From the NCBI RefSeq assembly GCF_037975245.1, contig NC_092580.1, forward strand, positions 15,180,001 through 15,244,000: a stretch of 64,000 nucleotides of DNA, read 5' to 3'. This stretch comes from Apostichopus japonicus. Taxonomy: Eukaryota > Echinodermata > Holothuroidea > Aspidochirotida > Stichopodidae. The position numbers and the translations under genes are program-made. Shown here piece by piece: positions 1 through 10,652 of the stretch; the stretch's first letter is position 1, and every line of letters begins with the position of its first letter. The notes under the pieces were generated by a model, which ran no database searches, had not been told where the DNA came from, and was given only the letters and a program-made list of their open reading frames with translations.

Positions 1-169
1 TTTACAAAATGGAGTGGGTGTTGAAGTGTGCTATATAGCACCAAATTGCACCTGAGGCCACCTGGAAATGCAAAAAAAATCCACCCCCTCCCCTAAGACC
101 CCTCCCCCAGGCCGGCCATCAGTCTTCAGCCCCCCCCCCCCCACTCAAAAGTACCTTCCTACGCCACTG
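1..169 (-). mobile_element. Terminal part of a hAT-like DNA transposon, cut by the window start
   Basis: Read on the minus strand the end starts CAGTGGCGTAGGAAGG, followed by a run of 13 G (C13 at 130-142) and a G-rich stretch. A CAGNGGCG start followed by a G run is a common pattern at ends of hAT-type elements in marine invertebrates (family knowledge). The rest of the element lies left of position 1, so neither the second inverted repeat nor a target duplication can be tested. It could be a fragment rather than an intact end. Confidence 0.45.
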
Positions 170-221
170 CAATAGTGTATACCGCACGCGTTTGTGCAGT
201 TTCATAATTATTCATCTTCAT

Positions 222-767
222 TAGTTTCCATCCGATACTCATACTATAGCTGGTATAGTAACTACTGTTCATGTCATGTGACACATGTTACCGTGTTACG
301 AACGCAAATTATAGTAATTACTGATGTACGGTTGTGGGACATTAACAGTATATAATAGTTGATGTACCAACCATTGACGGTGCGGATTCTTTAATAAGCG
401 ATTCTAAAATGAAGTCGTATCTAGTCGTTTTATGCTATAAGTAGGCCTATGAATACACTCGAACGTGGCCTTTTTTCGTTCTCGGCATGACGAATTGGCA
501 TAATTTAAAGAGAGGTGTGAACTAAAATCGAGGGTACCGTACCCCCTTTACTTCATCTCGTAGGCGTTCTCATCTTCATATAGAAAACCTTGTTTAGTCG
601 CGCAGTTCTTCGCCTTACATGGGAAGAAATTAACAGCGTTGCAGTTGTTACAGTGCCACCTGTAACATATGTTGCCGTGTTACGAACACAAAGTAGTAAT
701 TGCTGATGCACTGTTGTGGGACATGAACAGTAGTTGCTGCACCTGCTATGAGTATCGCTGTAGTTTC
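222..767 (+). mobile_element. Long-TIR MITE, copy 1, with perfect 7-bp target duplication TAGTTTC
   Basis: The element spans 229-760 and is flanked by TAGTTTC at 222-228 and 761-767. The left end reads CATCCGATACTCATA and the right end, on the minus strand, CAGCGATACTCATAGC. The inverted similarity continues inward with AGTAACTACTGTTCATGTC, GACACATGTTACCGTG and a segment around TTGTGGGACAT. It has no coding capacity. The core (about 400-540) is clearly similar to the reverse complement of 10320-10480 in the second copy, including the shared TCTAGTCGTTTTATGC. A 7-bp duplication fits no common superfamily neatly. Dada and P-type elements are possible, unproven. Confidence 0.75.
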
Positions 768-959
768 AGGACAATATCACGCATCTTCTATGACATTAAC
801 AATAGTATATTGAGATATCCCTATTGCTATGCAGCAGATACTATTTGCAGCCCGTTCTTTTTACATCCGGGTCGTCAACATGTAACCATGACTAGTTACT
901 ATTATATTAATCCTATGAAAACGTTTAACGTGCGGTCAAAATGTTAAAAGATACTCTCC

Positions 960-1320
960 ATGCAATTTTGCTGCAATTCGTTTATTTTGTTGAATTGTTG
1001 ATATTATGTAGCTGGCGTTATCAAACATTTTGTTGCAAAATGTTGAATTGACGAGATTTATTATTATTATTATTGAAATTATTAAAACAATTGATCATTT
1101 TGATAGAAATTGTGGAAATGATAAGTTTCTGAGCAGGATATATCATTTTGTAGCAAATTGTTGAATTGGTGAAAAAATATTAAGTGATCAATTTATCAGT
1201 TTGCTGCAAATTGTTAAGATTATGATATTCGACTTTCTTTTTTTTGCTGCAAACTTGTTGATATTAACTAAACAATTAATCATGATGTTGAAATTGCTAC
1301 TATATTTACAAAAAGATGCA
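960..1320 (+). repeat. Degenerate tandem repeat, unit about 45-60 bp, core ATCATTTTGTTGCAAATTGTTG
   Basis: About six diverged units can be aligned by the core CATTTTGTTGCAAA followed by TTGTTGAATTG and often GTTTCTGAGC or GATATT. It includes a short (ATT)n at about 1059-1073. The same family returns in the same orientation at 19125-19545, ending there too in a sequence like GTTATATCTACAAAA. The unit length is irregular, so this is an old eroded array rather than a homogeneous satellite. Confidence 0.6.
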
Positions 1321-2331
1321 TAACGTAATGATGGCACCCCTTTACTCGTCCATACAATCCAGATGTTAAACTGAATGTATATATAAAACCTTTGCCTAAA
1401 TGTTAAAATGACACATGTTAACTAAACTAGCAGTACTTCAGCTAAATTTTGTGTGTGGGTGTTTGCTATGTTTCGTAGTACTTTTAATGACTTCTTTTAT
1501 TAAATGGAAACATTCTATTTCATATATAAAGATTTGTACCGGAGAGACCGCGTTTTCTCGTTTTGCAATAATATAGTCCAATGGGATGCATACAAATGCA
1601 TATATTGATAACCTTGACTTTCTTCTCATGCATTTGTTTTGCTTCAATACACATGAATGTAAGACAGCCAGCAACAGTGACGGTTAACCTTGATCGACCT
1701 TGTGATTTGTCAATATGTCGCTTGGTTGCTATGGTAACGATATCAACATGTCGCGAATTTTGAGGGTCGTCTATACATAAAGCGATATGTTATCTTTTTC
1801 AATAGCACGGTTTTTACATTTCATTTCATTTAACCGTTTGGTTCTCTACTGGCAAAAAAAAAGGTCTTTGCTCTCTTGTCAACAATTAATTCTTAGATAA
1901 TTAGGGTTTTGATATATTTTTTGTGTGTGTTTTGGTGGCCAATTTACGATAAATTTGAGCGAAGTCAAGCGAATGTTATTCAAAGTAATCTAATACTATC
2001 GTCGTCCAAGCGTTTCCGTCATTATTTGAAATAACACATGGGTGGTTGTTTGTATGGAAAGTGTACTTATGGGATTTTAAGATTGAATAAATATCAAAGT
2101 ATTGACCAAAGTCAATACTAAACTACTTTTTGCATGTCGTAACTAACACACCGGGAGAAAGTTGCTACAACTATACTTTTAATAATTAAGATTTAACTTT
2201 ACAAGGTGGTGTAAACATATTTGTTCGGTAACTGATTTGCCTTAGAACAACTATTCATGACTCATTTTTTACCCGGTGCATAATTCAGTTTACAATATAT
2301 TTGTTAGGATTTTAATAGAGCCCATTGTTGA

Positions 2332-2842
2332 TTCGAATGATTCTTCTATGTAGTAATCACATTTAAAATTGATACAGAGTACCATTGTAACCTTCGAATG
2401 ATTCTTATATTCAGGAATCACATGTGAAGCTGTTGTAAGGTGCTATTTGTAAAGTTTGAATGATTCTTATATACAGGAATCTCATGTGAAAGTGCTGGAT
2501 AGTGCCATTGCTATGTTCGAATGATTCTTAGATGCAGTAATCACATATAAAATGGATACAGAGTGCCATTGTAACCTTCGAATGATTCTTATATTCAGGA
2601 ATCACATGTGTAAAGTTTGAATAATTCTTATATGCAGTAATCACATGTGAAAGTGTTGAATACTGCCATTGCTATGTTCGAATGATTCCTATATACAGTA
2701 ATCACATATGAATATTCTACAGAGCGCCATTGTAACCTTCGAATGATTCTTTTATTCAGGAATCACTTGTGAAACTGTTAAATAGTGCTATTTGTAACGT
2801 TTGAATTATTTGTATTTGCAGGAATCACACGTAAAAGAGGCA
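2332..2842 (+). repeat. 61-bp satellite, nine monomers in an A-B-C higher-order pattern
   Basis: Monomers start at 2332, 2393, 2455, 2516, 2577, 2616, 2677, 2738 and 2800, each with TTCGAATGATTCTTATAT or TTTGAATGATTC, then CAGGAATCACATGTGAA or CAGTAATCACAT. Lengths are 61, 62, 61, 61, 39, 61, 61, 62 and a partial. Type A ends CCATTGTAACC, type B ends GCTATTTGTAA(A/C)G, type C ends CCATTGCTATG, and the order is A-B-C-A-B-C-A-B-C. Monomer 5 (type B) has lost about 23 bp. The ninth unit decays after about 2842. Confidence 0.9.
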
Positions 2843-3415
2843 CATATTATCATTCGTTTGCATTTAAAATGTGTCACAAACACAAAACCATGAACTTATT
2901 CCATTAACAAACGAGCAACAAGCTTAATTTGTTTTGTCATCAAACCAGTCTAAAAATCTGTGAATGTTCCATTGCAACGCGGCAACCGTATTTATTAATG
3001 CAAAAGAAACATAACTATAAAAATATGTCATATTTCATTCACTTATAGTTAACTTTATTTTGTTATTTACTTGTTTTCCAACTAAAAAAAGGTCTAGACT
3101 TGTTACATATCACTGTGCTATTGTTGATTGTTAACCATGATACAACCTTATTCTTACATATGGAACCCAGTTGTCAGTGTCCGAGAAGTTATACACTTGA
3201 TATGCACGCTTAACATGTTAAATCCTTATTAATCCTTTTGATGAAATGTGCGCCCACGCTGAAATGTATGAGGTTAATGATATATCCCTTCCAAATGACA
3301 TACCTGCACAGTCAAGTTTGCATGAGAGTGTAGCGAAGAGATTTGTAGCTCGAGGCGGGAGCGGGATTATTAGTAGCATCGAATGAGACCGTATAGTAAT
3401 CATCTACATTGCATC
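2843..3415. other. No gene or clear repeat seen
   Basis: This AT-rich stretch follows the satellite. I see no reading frame above about 60 codons, no long repeat and no transposon end. Confidence 0.6.
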
Positions 3416-3454
3416 ACTAGTATATAATAGATGATCTTCGAAAATGGAGGACAG

Positions 3455-3520
3455 GGATGGAATTCGAGCAAGGCCAATCGCTCCACTTTCAATATCTTAG
3501 AGCGATGTTGCTACCATCTT
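3455..3520 (-). mobile_element. Possible tRNA-derived SINE remnant
   Basis: On the minus strand there is an A-box-like TAGCAACATCG (complement of 3503-3513). About 43 nt later comes a B-box-like TGCTCGAATTCC (complement of 3459-3470). A 7-bp stem, ATCGCTC with GAGCGAT, lies between them. A and B boxes in this order and spacing are the RNA polymerase III promoter of tRNA-derived SINEs. Neither box matches the consensus well, no tail is evident, and a GGA run (3522-3535) adjoins it, so this may be chance. Confidence 0.3.
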
Positions 3521-3892
3521 AGGAGGAGGAGGAGGCAAGAGGCCATATAAGTGCGTTCACTTCTAAAATAATCCTTTAGCTCACAAAAAGATAACCTCTT
3601 GAAACCTTTTGCCCTCATAGAGTCGAAGTCATATGTGTGTTGCTTTGAATGCAAATCACGAGTTATTGTTTTCTTGCTCATTCTTAAAGAAAAGGTATTG
3701 GAAATCTATAGGGCCTCTAAAGCCTATATATACATATGGTAAAGTTCTTTAGCTGATTAATATACATTAGTTAGTGTCGTTTTATTTATTCAACAAATTA
3801 ATTTCCATAACTTATTGTAATTGTCTAATTTGTAGAGAAGCGTTCATCGCAGGTCTATATTTTGCCGCCATGTTTTACGTTACATTGTAAAA

Positions 3893-4325
3893 GATACAAC
3901 CCCACAGCCACCACGTACCCATGATGCACAATTGACCGAATGCGTCAAACTTGTTGCTGTATATATTGGGGGTTTTTAACTCACAAATCGTTATGTATTT
4001 TACACCCCACAAAGCAAAAACTTACGATGAAATTAACTATTAAGGTTTGTGTGAAAAGAAAATGGTGTTTGTGGGTCTAAACAAAATAAGTGTACGAGGT
4101 TAACATGAAACCTCTACAACCCCACGACATGATTGAAATAATCAGTTGGTCGTACAGGGTTGCACAAAATAAGTTTATGGATATTACGGAAATACCCCAA
4201 AACCACGACTTGAATGAAAATGATTGTTTAGGGTTTGTGTGGGGAAATGGTGTGTTGTAGGGCTAAAAGATATAGTTGCTTGCATGAGCAATTCTAAAAC
4301 CCCAGAACCCTCTTTATTGTGGGCA
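3893..4325 (+). repeat. Degenerate repeat with recurring ACCCCAC / GGGTTTGTGTG motifs
   Basis: Motifs ACAACCCCAC, ACACCCCAC, ACAACCCCAC, ACCCCAAAACCAC and AACCCCAG recur at roughly 75-110 bp. Between them lie related blocks, for example AAGGTTTGTGTG with AAAATGGTGTTTGTGGGTC and AGGGTTTGTGTGG with AAATGGTGTGTTGTAGGGC. It appears to be an old, badly eroded tandem duplication. Unit borders are uncertain. Confidence 0.35.
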
Positions 4326-5299
4326 GCCTACTGGGCGCTATAGCGGGCTAAGTTACAACCAACTCCGTTTTGCCAAGTCTCCGTTTAAGGTATATTTTTT
4401 CCATCTTTGACGAGTTAGAGACTGTGTTGTAATAATAGTTCAAGAATTTTAGATATGTCACCTTAAATAAGGATGTTGAGTTGTTTTTGAAACTTAAGCA
4501 AGATGTATAGCGTTTTTTTCTCATCTTTATTTTCTGAATGACAATCTCTTCTTCATGAAAGGTCTTCGTTATTGATCCGAACTTTCGGAAATAGATATAT
4601 AACCTCTCACGGAAGACGCCAGCTTCATTTACTGGATGTAAACGTGATGTCTTTATCAGTGTTATATGGAAAGTGGGTCACACCTGTAGTCGTTTATATG
4701 ACAGCATTTAACGCCCTGCAGCATTGGAACGTGTTAGAACGTGGGAAAAGATACAGAGTAACATGTAATTGATTGGAACATATTAATTAACCTGAAGAGA
4801 TTGAAAGAGCCGCTACAGACATATATCAAATGAACAGTTCAGTCAATCATGAAACAGACGTTGCTTCCATTCCTATATAAGTCGGTTCGAGGCTAATTTT
4901 GAAGTGTCTATAAACAGGGATGTGTTATTGTCAAATAAACCGGCATCCCCGGTGTAACGTGATCCAAATTTGCATTCTATAAATACCAATCAACAGTTTA
5001 TATATACGACAAGGATAATTTATAGTCAGAAAAGTGTGGTTTGCTTTATAAGGCCTACATTTCACAAAGTGTACGGTGACGATCCATTCCCTACCGTTTA
5101 TGATCATTACAAATCAATGCAAGTTGTGTCCTTGACGAAAACAAAGGTCAGTGTTTTGGTAAAGTAAAAATCATAAACTTATTATTATCAGGTCTCATTT
5201 TGGTGATTAAATGTGGAATTTCGGGGAATTGGATAGTTTTACCTTATGATTGACACTTGCAATGGTCAGCACGATAAGGGCAGAAAGCACAATAGTAAC
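4326..5299. other. No gene or repeat seen
   Basis: Only short reading frames (66 codons or fewer) without recognisable domains are present. No transposon end or tandem repeat was found. Confidence 0.55.
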
Positions 5300-5545
5300 C
5301 GGAACTGAAGGGAAGAGGCCGGGGGGGGGGGGTCGGACGGGGTTCAGAGGATACAGCACTGGGGTCAAGGGGCGAATAGTGGACCTGGGTAAATTTGGAA
5401 AGGCCAGCGAAAATATGCGATCATGAATAGAACATGTTTTCTCATTTTCTATAATGAATATAACTAAAGGAAACATTAAGAGTGCAACAAGGGAGCCCGG
5501 TGACACCGAATTTTTCCCGGGCCCAACTTGGCTCATATAATCTAG
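5300..5545 (+). repeat. Dispersed repeat with G12 run and a CCCGGTGACA...CCCGGGCCCAACTTG end
   Basis: A G12 run (5321-5332) opens it. AT-rich sequence TTTCTCATTTTCTATAATG follows, then GCCCGGTGACACCGAATT, CCCGGGCCCAACTTGGCTC at the right. The same order of blocks recurs at 13330-13545 (G12, TCTCATTTCTCATAAT, CCCGGTGACA, CCCGGGGGTCCAACTTGACTC). It is probably a short non-autonomous transposon, but no inverted repeat or target duplication could be fixed. The 118-codon minus-strand frame across it has no recognisable domain and is probably non-coding. Confidence 0.5.
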
Positions 5546-5569
5546 TTTTATTTGGGATTGCACTTACCG

Positions 5570-8160
5570 AAACGTATGTTGACCTTTAAATTAACTTGGT
5601 GTTCTTTATTTTTTTTTCTTATTCGGTTTCTTATTCGGTTCCTTTTCTCGTTTTTCTAGTTTTCTCCGAACTGTTAAGTTCCCCCTTCTATTTATTGGCA
5701 AAAACAACGATTTTGTGCATGGAACGCCGAAAGGGCCACATTTGAAAATTATTTATGAGTTCAAACTTTTTTTTTTTGCAGTGCTAAAGACGATTAAAAG
5801 GTTAATAGCTCTTTTTGTTTAGCTAGGTGGTATATTGAGATCAATAGTGACATTAAAGTAATTGATATCCGACGCTGTTAATTCCTTGAAGATTCTGTAA
5901 ATTATCAGCTGATACTTGTCTTATCTTAATTCTTTAGCCTAAATACTCTGTTCATGACTATGAATCCTGGTTTAATTGAAGCAACCTATCCAGATGCTAA
6001 TTTGGCAGATATTGTAAATAACATTACATCTTCGCTGACATTTGAGTAGTACATTAACCAAAACAATGATAAATTTCAATCTTTTGTGACATCCAGTTAT
6101 ACGTTCCGCTTTGATCACACTTTTCCTTATATCAGCTATTATAAAAACGAGAACAGAGAAAAACATTTACCGGATGAGATTTACTACTGAAAATGTCAGT
6201 GATGTGAACCGTGTCGTAAAAATTACTCGAGCTTGAAAAAGCATGAAGCAAAATTTGAAGTGTGAAAAATAAAGAGGAAAAAGTTGTCATTCCCCCCGGA
6301 GTTCATGACACCCTTAGAAATATGAAACGATAAAATATTAACGTAATCATAAAAAAATGTGGAGAATGATAGGCAGATGGGCTACGGGTAATTAGTTGAT
6401 GATTTGTATATAGTTCATTTTGTATGACGTTTTTGGTGGTATTTTAACGCGTTATCGCCAGAGATTTAAAAAGTAAAAGGTTAAATGTGATTGTGTAGTC
6501 TACTTTCAGCGGCTGTTTTCGACAGGAAATGATAAATTTGGTATTATTGTTTCTTTAAAACATATTTCCGTGACAGAAACATAAACAAAATATTAATGTT
6601 TTAATAAAAACAATTTTAATATTTTCTAATCAAAAATTGAACTAGAGATGTCAACTTCATGGATTGTTTTGACAATTTAATGGGTACGTGACGTTATAAA
6701 CGACCGTAAGTTATATGAACAGTTTTGTTTTTAGGCGACTAGTTTGGCGGTACTTCACTCCATGGGTGTGACGTCATCATTATTAAGAGTTATAGCCAGA
6801 TGGAGCACTTTTTGTGTCATTTAAAACGGTAATAAGTTTAATGGTGATGTCACATTTACTTTAAGCCACTCTTAGAGCCGTAGCATGAAAAAATAATTTT
6901 TGGTTAAAGCAACAAAAAAAAAGAAAAAGGTTAACAAGACTGTAGATAATCCCTTGAACAGACAGACTGACAGACAGACCGACATACCTACACACAGTTC
7001 GATATATGCCGAACCCCAAAAAATAGAACAAATTGCGCCAGCACAGTCTTAGCATTGCCTTACTATTTGCTGATACGTTTAAACTGGCGTCGGTTCACTT
7101 TAACAAATCAGATTTATGTCAATAAAACTCTACCTGGAATATACGGAACAGGTTGAAAAACGTTTGCCGTGTTAGATTTTCACAGTTTGTAGTTCCAGCT
7201 TATAGAGTTGTAATTGTCTGTGTCGGTTCGATATTTAATTCGTTGCTAGCAGAAGCAATAAATGCGCAGAACGATAACCAAATTTATCCTATGACCTTTC
7301 ACCTATCCGCAGGGCCTATTTTTTCCAATCGGATTCATTCGCAACTGATACATTAGCATGAAATTTAATAAAACAATTTATAGCATCTCACGAAACAAGT
7401 TCAATTTCTGTATAGGTGAAAACTTCTTTAACGTCCGTTTTTTCTCTCTTGTGTAACAGAGGAACTTGACTCAATAGACACGTTGTTAGAAACTGACCTA
7501 CATAGTGTCTCTCTATATACAGTAGCGATGACGCATGGGGAATCAGTGATTCAGCTTGCGTAAGTTTATAAAGTACCACCTCCTTTTTTTATTCCTTGGT
7601 TTCATTATTACGATTTACCTTTTCCTGATCGGAATTTATAAAGTAAGCTCGTGACCAAAAAAAATATTTATAAAAGAGACTTTGAGCAAAAGTATGTGTA
7701 TATATTTTAGGCTTTACATTGAGTAATGTTGCGCCCAAAAAAATCCTTTATGCAAATTTGATATTCAGTTAAATGCTAATGTAACATTTAAATGAATGAA
7801 CTCAGGTACTAAATACGTCAAATCGGGACAAGTATAAGGTCATTCGAAATTGGATAGCCCGTTTTTCTTCTTCATTGGAGCGATTTGTAAAACTTGGTTG
7901 TTATATTTATTGTATTGTCATACATTTAATACGGTAGTCTTGCTTATAGTTTGGAATGTATCATGGGTCATTTATTGATACATATGTGACGTATTCTTTA
8001 GAATCTTTGTCCTGAAATGTGCATCCATAAAAAAGTCAAGCTATGCAAAACACATCAAGTAGAATTAAGGAGTAATACTTTTCAATAACTCATTAATTTC
8101 AAACATTTCATACACGGTTTGCACAATATTTCCTAAGCAGCGGCGTTGAGCACCGGTCCA
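5570..8160. other. No gene seen; minor motifs only
   Basis: It holds one palindromic TGACGTCA at 6769-6776 and a short imperfect (GACA)n at about 6956-6988 (ACAGACAGACTGACAGACAG). No reading frame exceeds about 67 codons and none resembles a known protein. Confidence 0.5.
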
Positions 8161-8164
8161 GAGA

Positions 8165-8335
8165 CCCTATGGACAATTATATATGTCATCGGGCCCTAGT
8201 TTACTTTTCCTTTAGTATATATTATGTTAACGACAGTGTACTATTATATGATCACCATATTTTTTCCGGGCCCCCTGCCATATTTTCACGGGGCCCTCTA
8301 ACTGAACCCTGACCTTGGACTGTACACCCATTTTC
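8165..8335 (+). repeat. Possible diverged member of the CCCGGG dispersed family
   Basis: ATGATCACCATATTTTTTCC followed by GGGCCCC resembles GGTGACACCGAATTTTTCCC plus GGGCCC of the 5.3-kb copy, again behind an AT-rich block. There is no long G run here. The similarity is limited to short blocks, so the assignment is tentative. Confidence 0.25.
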
Positions 8336-8613
8336 AGGTCAGGTCTTTTCATATGATGATAGACGCGTAATATTGAAAAAAAATGATATTTTCGAGGATT
8401 CTGTGGCAGAGCTTTCTTTGAAATGAAATCTCGAAATTTACACACGCACTTACGCCTAATTTTGTTTTCTATTATATTAGCTACATCCGATGACATTTCC
8501 CTTTATTCTAACCCTTTGTCTGGACAACCGACGACTATTGTTCTCAATTGTTCGACAATTGGTGACAGGAATTTCTGCTTTCCCCATGTCACCAGTGGTG
8601 AGGCCTAGACATG

Positions 8614-8678
8614 CCCACACACACACTCACGCACGCACACGCGCACACACACGCGCACCTACACGCGCACCCACACCC
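8614..8678. repeat. (CA)n / (CG)-interrupted microsatellite
   Basis: The stretch is an imperfect CA-rich microsatellite with CG and CT interruptions (CACACACACACTCACGCACG and similar). Reading frames through it give His/Thr/Arg low-complexity strings and are not genes. Confidence 0.9.
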
Positions 8679-9329
8679 AAGACTGTAAAATAAAATAAAG
8701 ACACTATATGATCTAAATCATGCGGTACTGTGACAAAAAATAAATTTATATGCAACGTTCTCGCGTGATATTATGATGCAACCTGTTTTTCGTCTTTCCA
8801 AAATGCAGTTCAGAGAACAAACCACAAATCAATTTTTGTGCATTATCGCCTTAAAGTGTTCTCATTTTAGTTACGTTGCAATTTTTACTTTATGCACATA
8901 CGGTGCCTATTGCGTATACTGTTTTTTTTTTTAAATGCAATACTGTAGCAACATCAAAGACTGCAAACTCTTTTGGCATAATGATTGTCAAACTTGCTGT
9001 CTTCCAACAAATTGAATTAAGATATGTTGAATGGTTTCTTAGCCAAAAATAACTTTCGCAATTTGTGCCTTGTCATAACAAAGGGAGCGAACAGATAAAG
9101 ATGTCGAGTTCCTTGATGGTACTTTTGACATTTAGCTGACTGGCTGACTGACAGACAATTTGTGGCGCAATCAAATTTGGACTAATCTGTCCAACGTTCA
9201 CTCGTTTCAAGATAACGGTGCTCTTTGTCCATGATTTTAGACGGATTGCCGGAAGCTGCTTGACAGTGATTTCAAAGTTACACACCGAGATAAATATTGA
9301 AACATGGGATGCAAATTGTAGAGTTATTG

Positions 9330-9330
<1 letters not shown>

Positions 9331-9402
<72 letters not shown>
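9331..9402. repeat. (TA)36 microsatellite
   Basis: An uninterrupted TA dinucleotide array of 72 bp lies immediately left of the SINE-like fragment at 9403-9489. Confidence 0.95.
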
Positions 9403-9405
<3 letters not shown>

Positions 9406-9487
9406 GAAAATCGTTATGAGTTGGAAAATCAATAACAGTGAAAAAACTTCGGGATTCGAACCCGGGCCTCCCGCTTGTACGCATACC

Positions 9488-9489
<2 letters not shown>
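9403..9489 (-). mobile_element. tRNA-derived SINE fragment retaining the B box, between two (TA)n arrays
   Basis: On the minus strand AGGCCCGGGTTCGAATCCCG contains a perfect polymerase III B box (GGTTCGAATCC, complement of 9452-9462) with paired arms GGG and CCC as in a T-arm. It is preceded by tRNA-like sequence GTACAAGCGGGAGGC. The A box that should lie some 45 nt upstream is absent, because that position is occupied by the (TA)n array at 9490-9573. It is therefore a 5'-truncated SINE or tRNA relic and not a functional tRNA. Confidence 0.6.

Positions 9490-9573
<84 letters not shown>
9490..9573. repeat. (TA)n microsatellite, about 84 bp
   Basis: This is a continuous TA array right of the SINE-like fragment. 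With the left array it brackets 87 bp of unique sequence. Confidence 0.95.
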
Positions 9574-9578
<5 letters not shown>

Positions 9579-10152
9579 ATGTTTATATATGGCCACAGTG
9601 GTCAACATTCCGTTTGGAATTTATAATGTGCACGCATATTATTCAAGAAACTGGCTTTTCCTTCAATCTTTTCTCAAAAACAAGACCTTTTGCGATGAAA
9701 TATTTAGTACACTGCTAATGTGAATCGAGAGTCAGTCAAACCTAAAATATGCTTCATGTATAGAGTAGTACTAAAACGGAGGAAAATAAATATAGTCAGT
9801 GGTTCATCTTTTGACGAGTTCAAATTATTTCCGATTCACATACGGCAACGCCGATCTGGTCTGTCACCTTACTTTATGGGCTAACATCTAAATAAAATTG
9901 TTAATTTAATACTTGTGAAGGACGCCAAGGGCATAGCAACTCCTAAAATGCCGACGGCTTTTAATGAACGCGGATTAGCGCAGTACAGATAACGCGACTC
10001 ACTGTTTGCCGATGACTCGATAGCAAAATGATGTTTACGTCACGTTTGGCGAATGCAAATTTTGTTACTGTTTAACGAGCATTAGACAGGTGACTTGTAC
10101 TAACTAAAAAAGTGAAACATTGAAGCTATTTGATAAACTTTAAATTGTATTT

Positions 10153-10652
10153 GCGCGTCCAGCCGATGACTCATAGCTAGTACAGTAACTACTGGTACCA
10201 CCTGTAACACATGTTACCGTGTCACGAACACAAAGTAGTAATTACTGGTGCACGGTTGTGGGACATGAACAGTAGTAACATGTGTTACAGATGGCACCAG
10301 TAGCTACTGTACTAGCTATGTGTTTGGAGTAAAGGAGGTACGTTACCCGCTTGATTCCAGTTCACACCTCTCTTTAAATTGCGCAAAATCGTCATACCGA
10401 GAATGAAGAAAGGCCTTGTTCGGGTATAGCCATAGGCCTACTATAATGGCATAAAACGACTAGATTCGAGTTCATTTCAGAATCGCGTATTAATGAACTC
10501 GCACTCAATGGATGGTGCAACAACTAAACTGTTCATTTCCCACAACCATGCATCAGTAATTATGTACTTTGTGTTCGTAAAATGTGTAACATGTGTTACA
10601 GGACATGAACAGTAGTTACTGTATACGAGCCATGAGTATCGGGTGGCGCGTC
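10153..10652 (-). mobile_element. Long-TIR MITE, copy 2 (inverted), with 7-bp target duplication GCGCGTC
   Basis: The element spans 10160-10645 between GCGCGTC at 10153-10159 and 10646-10652. Its ends read CAGCCGATGACTCATAG (left) and, on the minus strand, CACCCGATACTCATGGC (right). The inverted similarity runs about 115 bp inward, through TACAGTAACTACTG, CTGTAACACATGTTA, ACGAACACAAAGTA and GGTTGTGGGA. A second inverted repeat of 45 bp (10172-10216 with 10276-10320) makes a compact hairpin inside the left end. The core matches copy 1 (229-760) in reverse orientation. No coding capacity. Confidence 0.75.

Noticed and set aside
2332-2842. Regular repeats of about 35 conserved bases with about 26 variable bases, superficially like a CRISPR array
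   Set aside because: The variable parts fall into three recurring types (A, B, C) and are not unique, the conserved part is degenerate, and the context is eukaryotic. It is a higher-order satellite.
5207-5563. 118-codon minus-strand frame with Pro-rich segment
   Set aside because: The Pro run is the G12 tract, and the rest lies in a dispersed repeat whose second copy at 13.4 kb does not keep the frame open.
9443-9470. tRNA gene
   Set aside because: Only the T-arm/B box is preserved. The D-arm/A-box region is replaced by a (TA)n array and no acceptor stem can pair.
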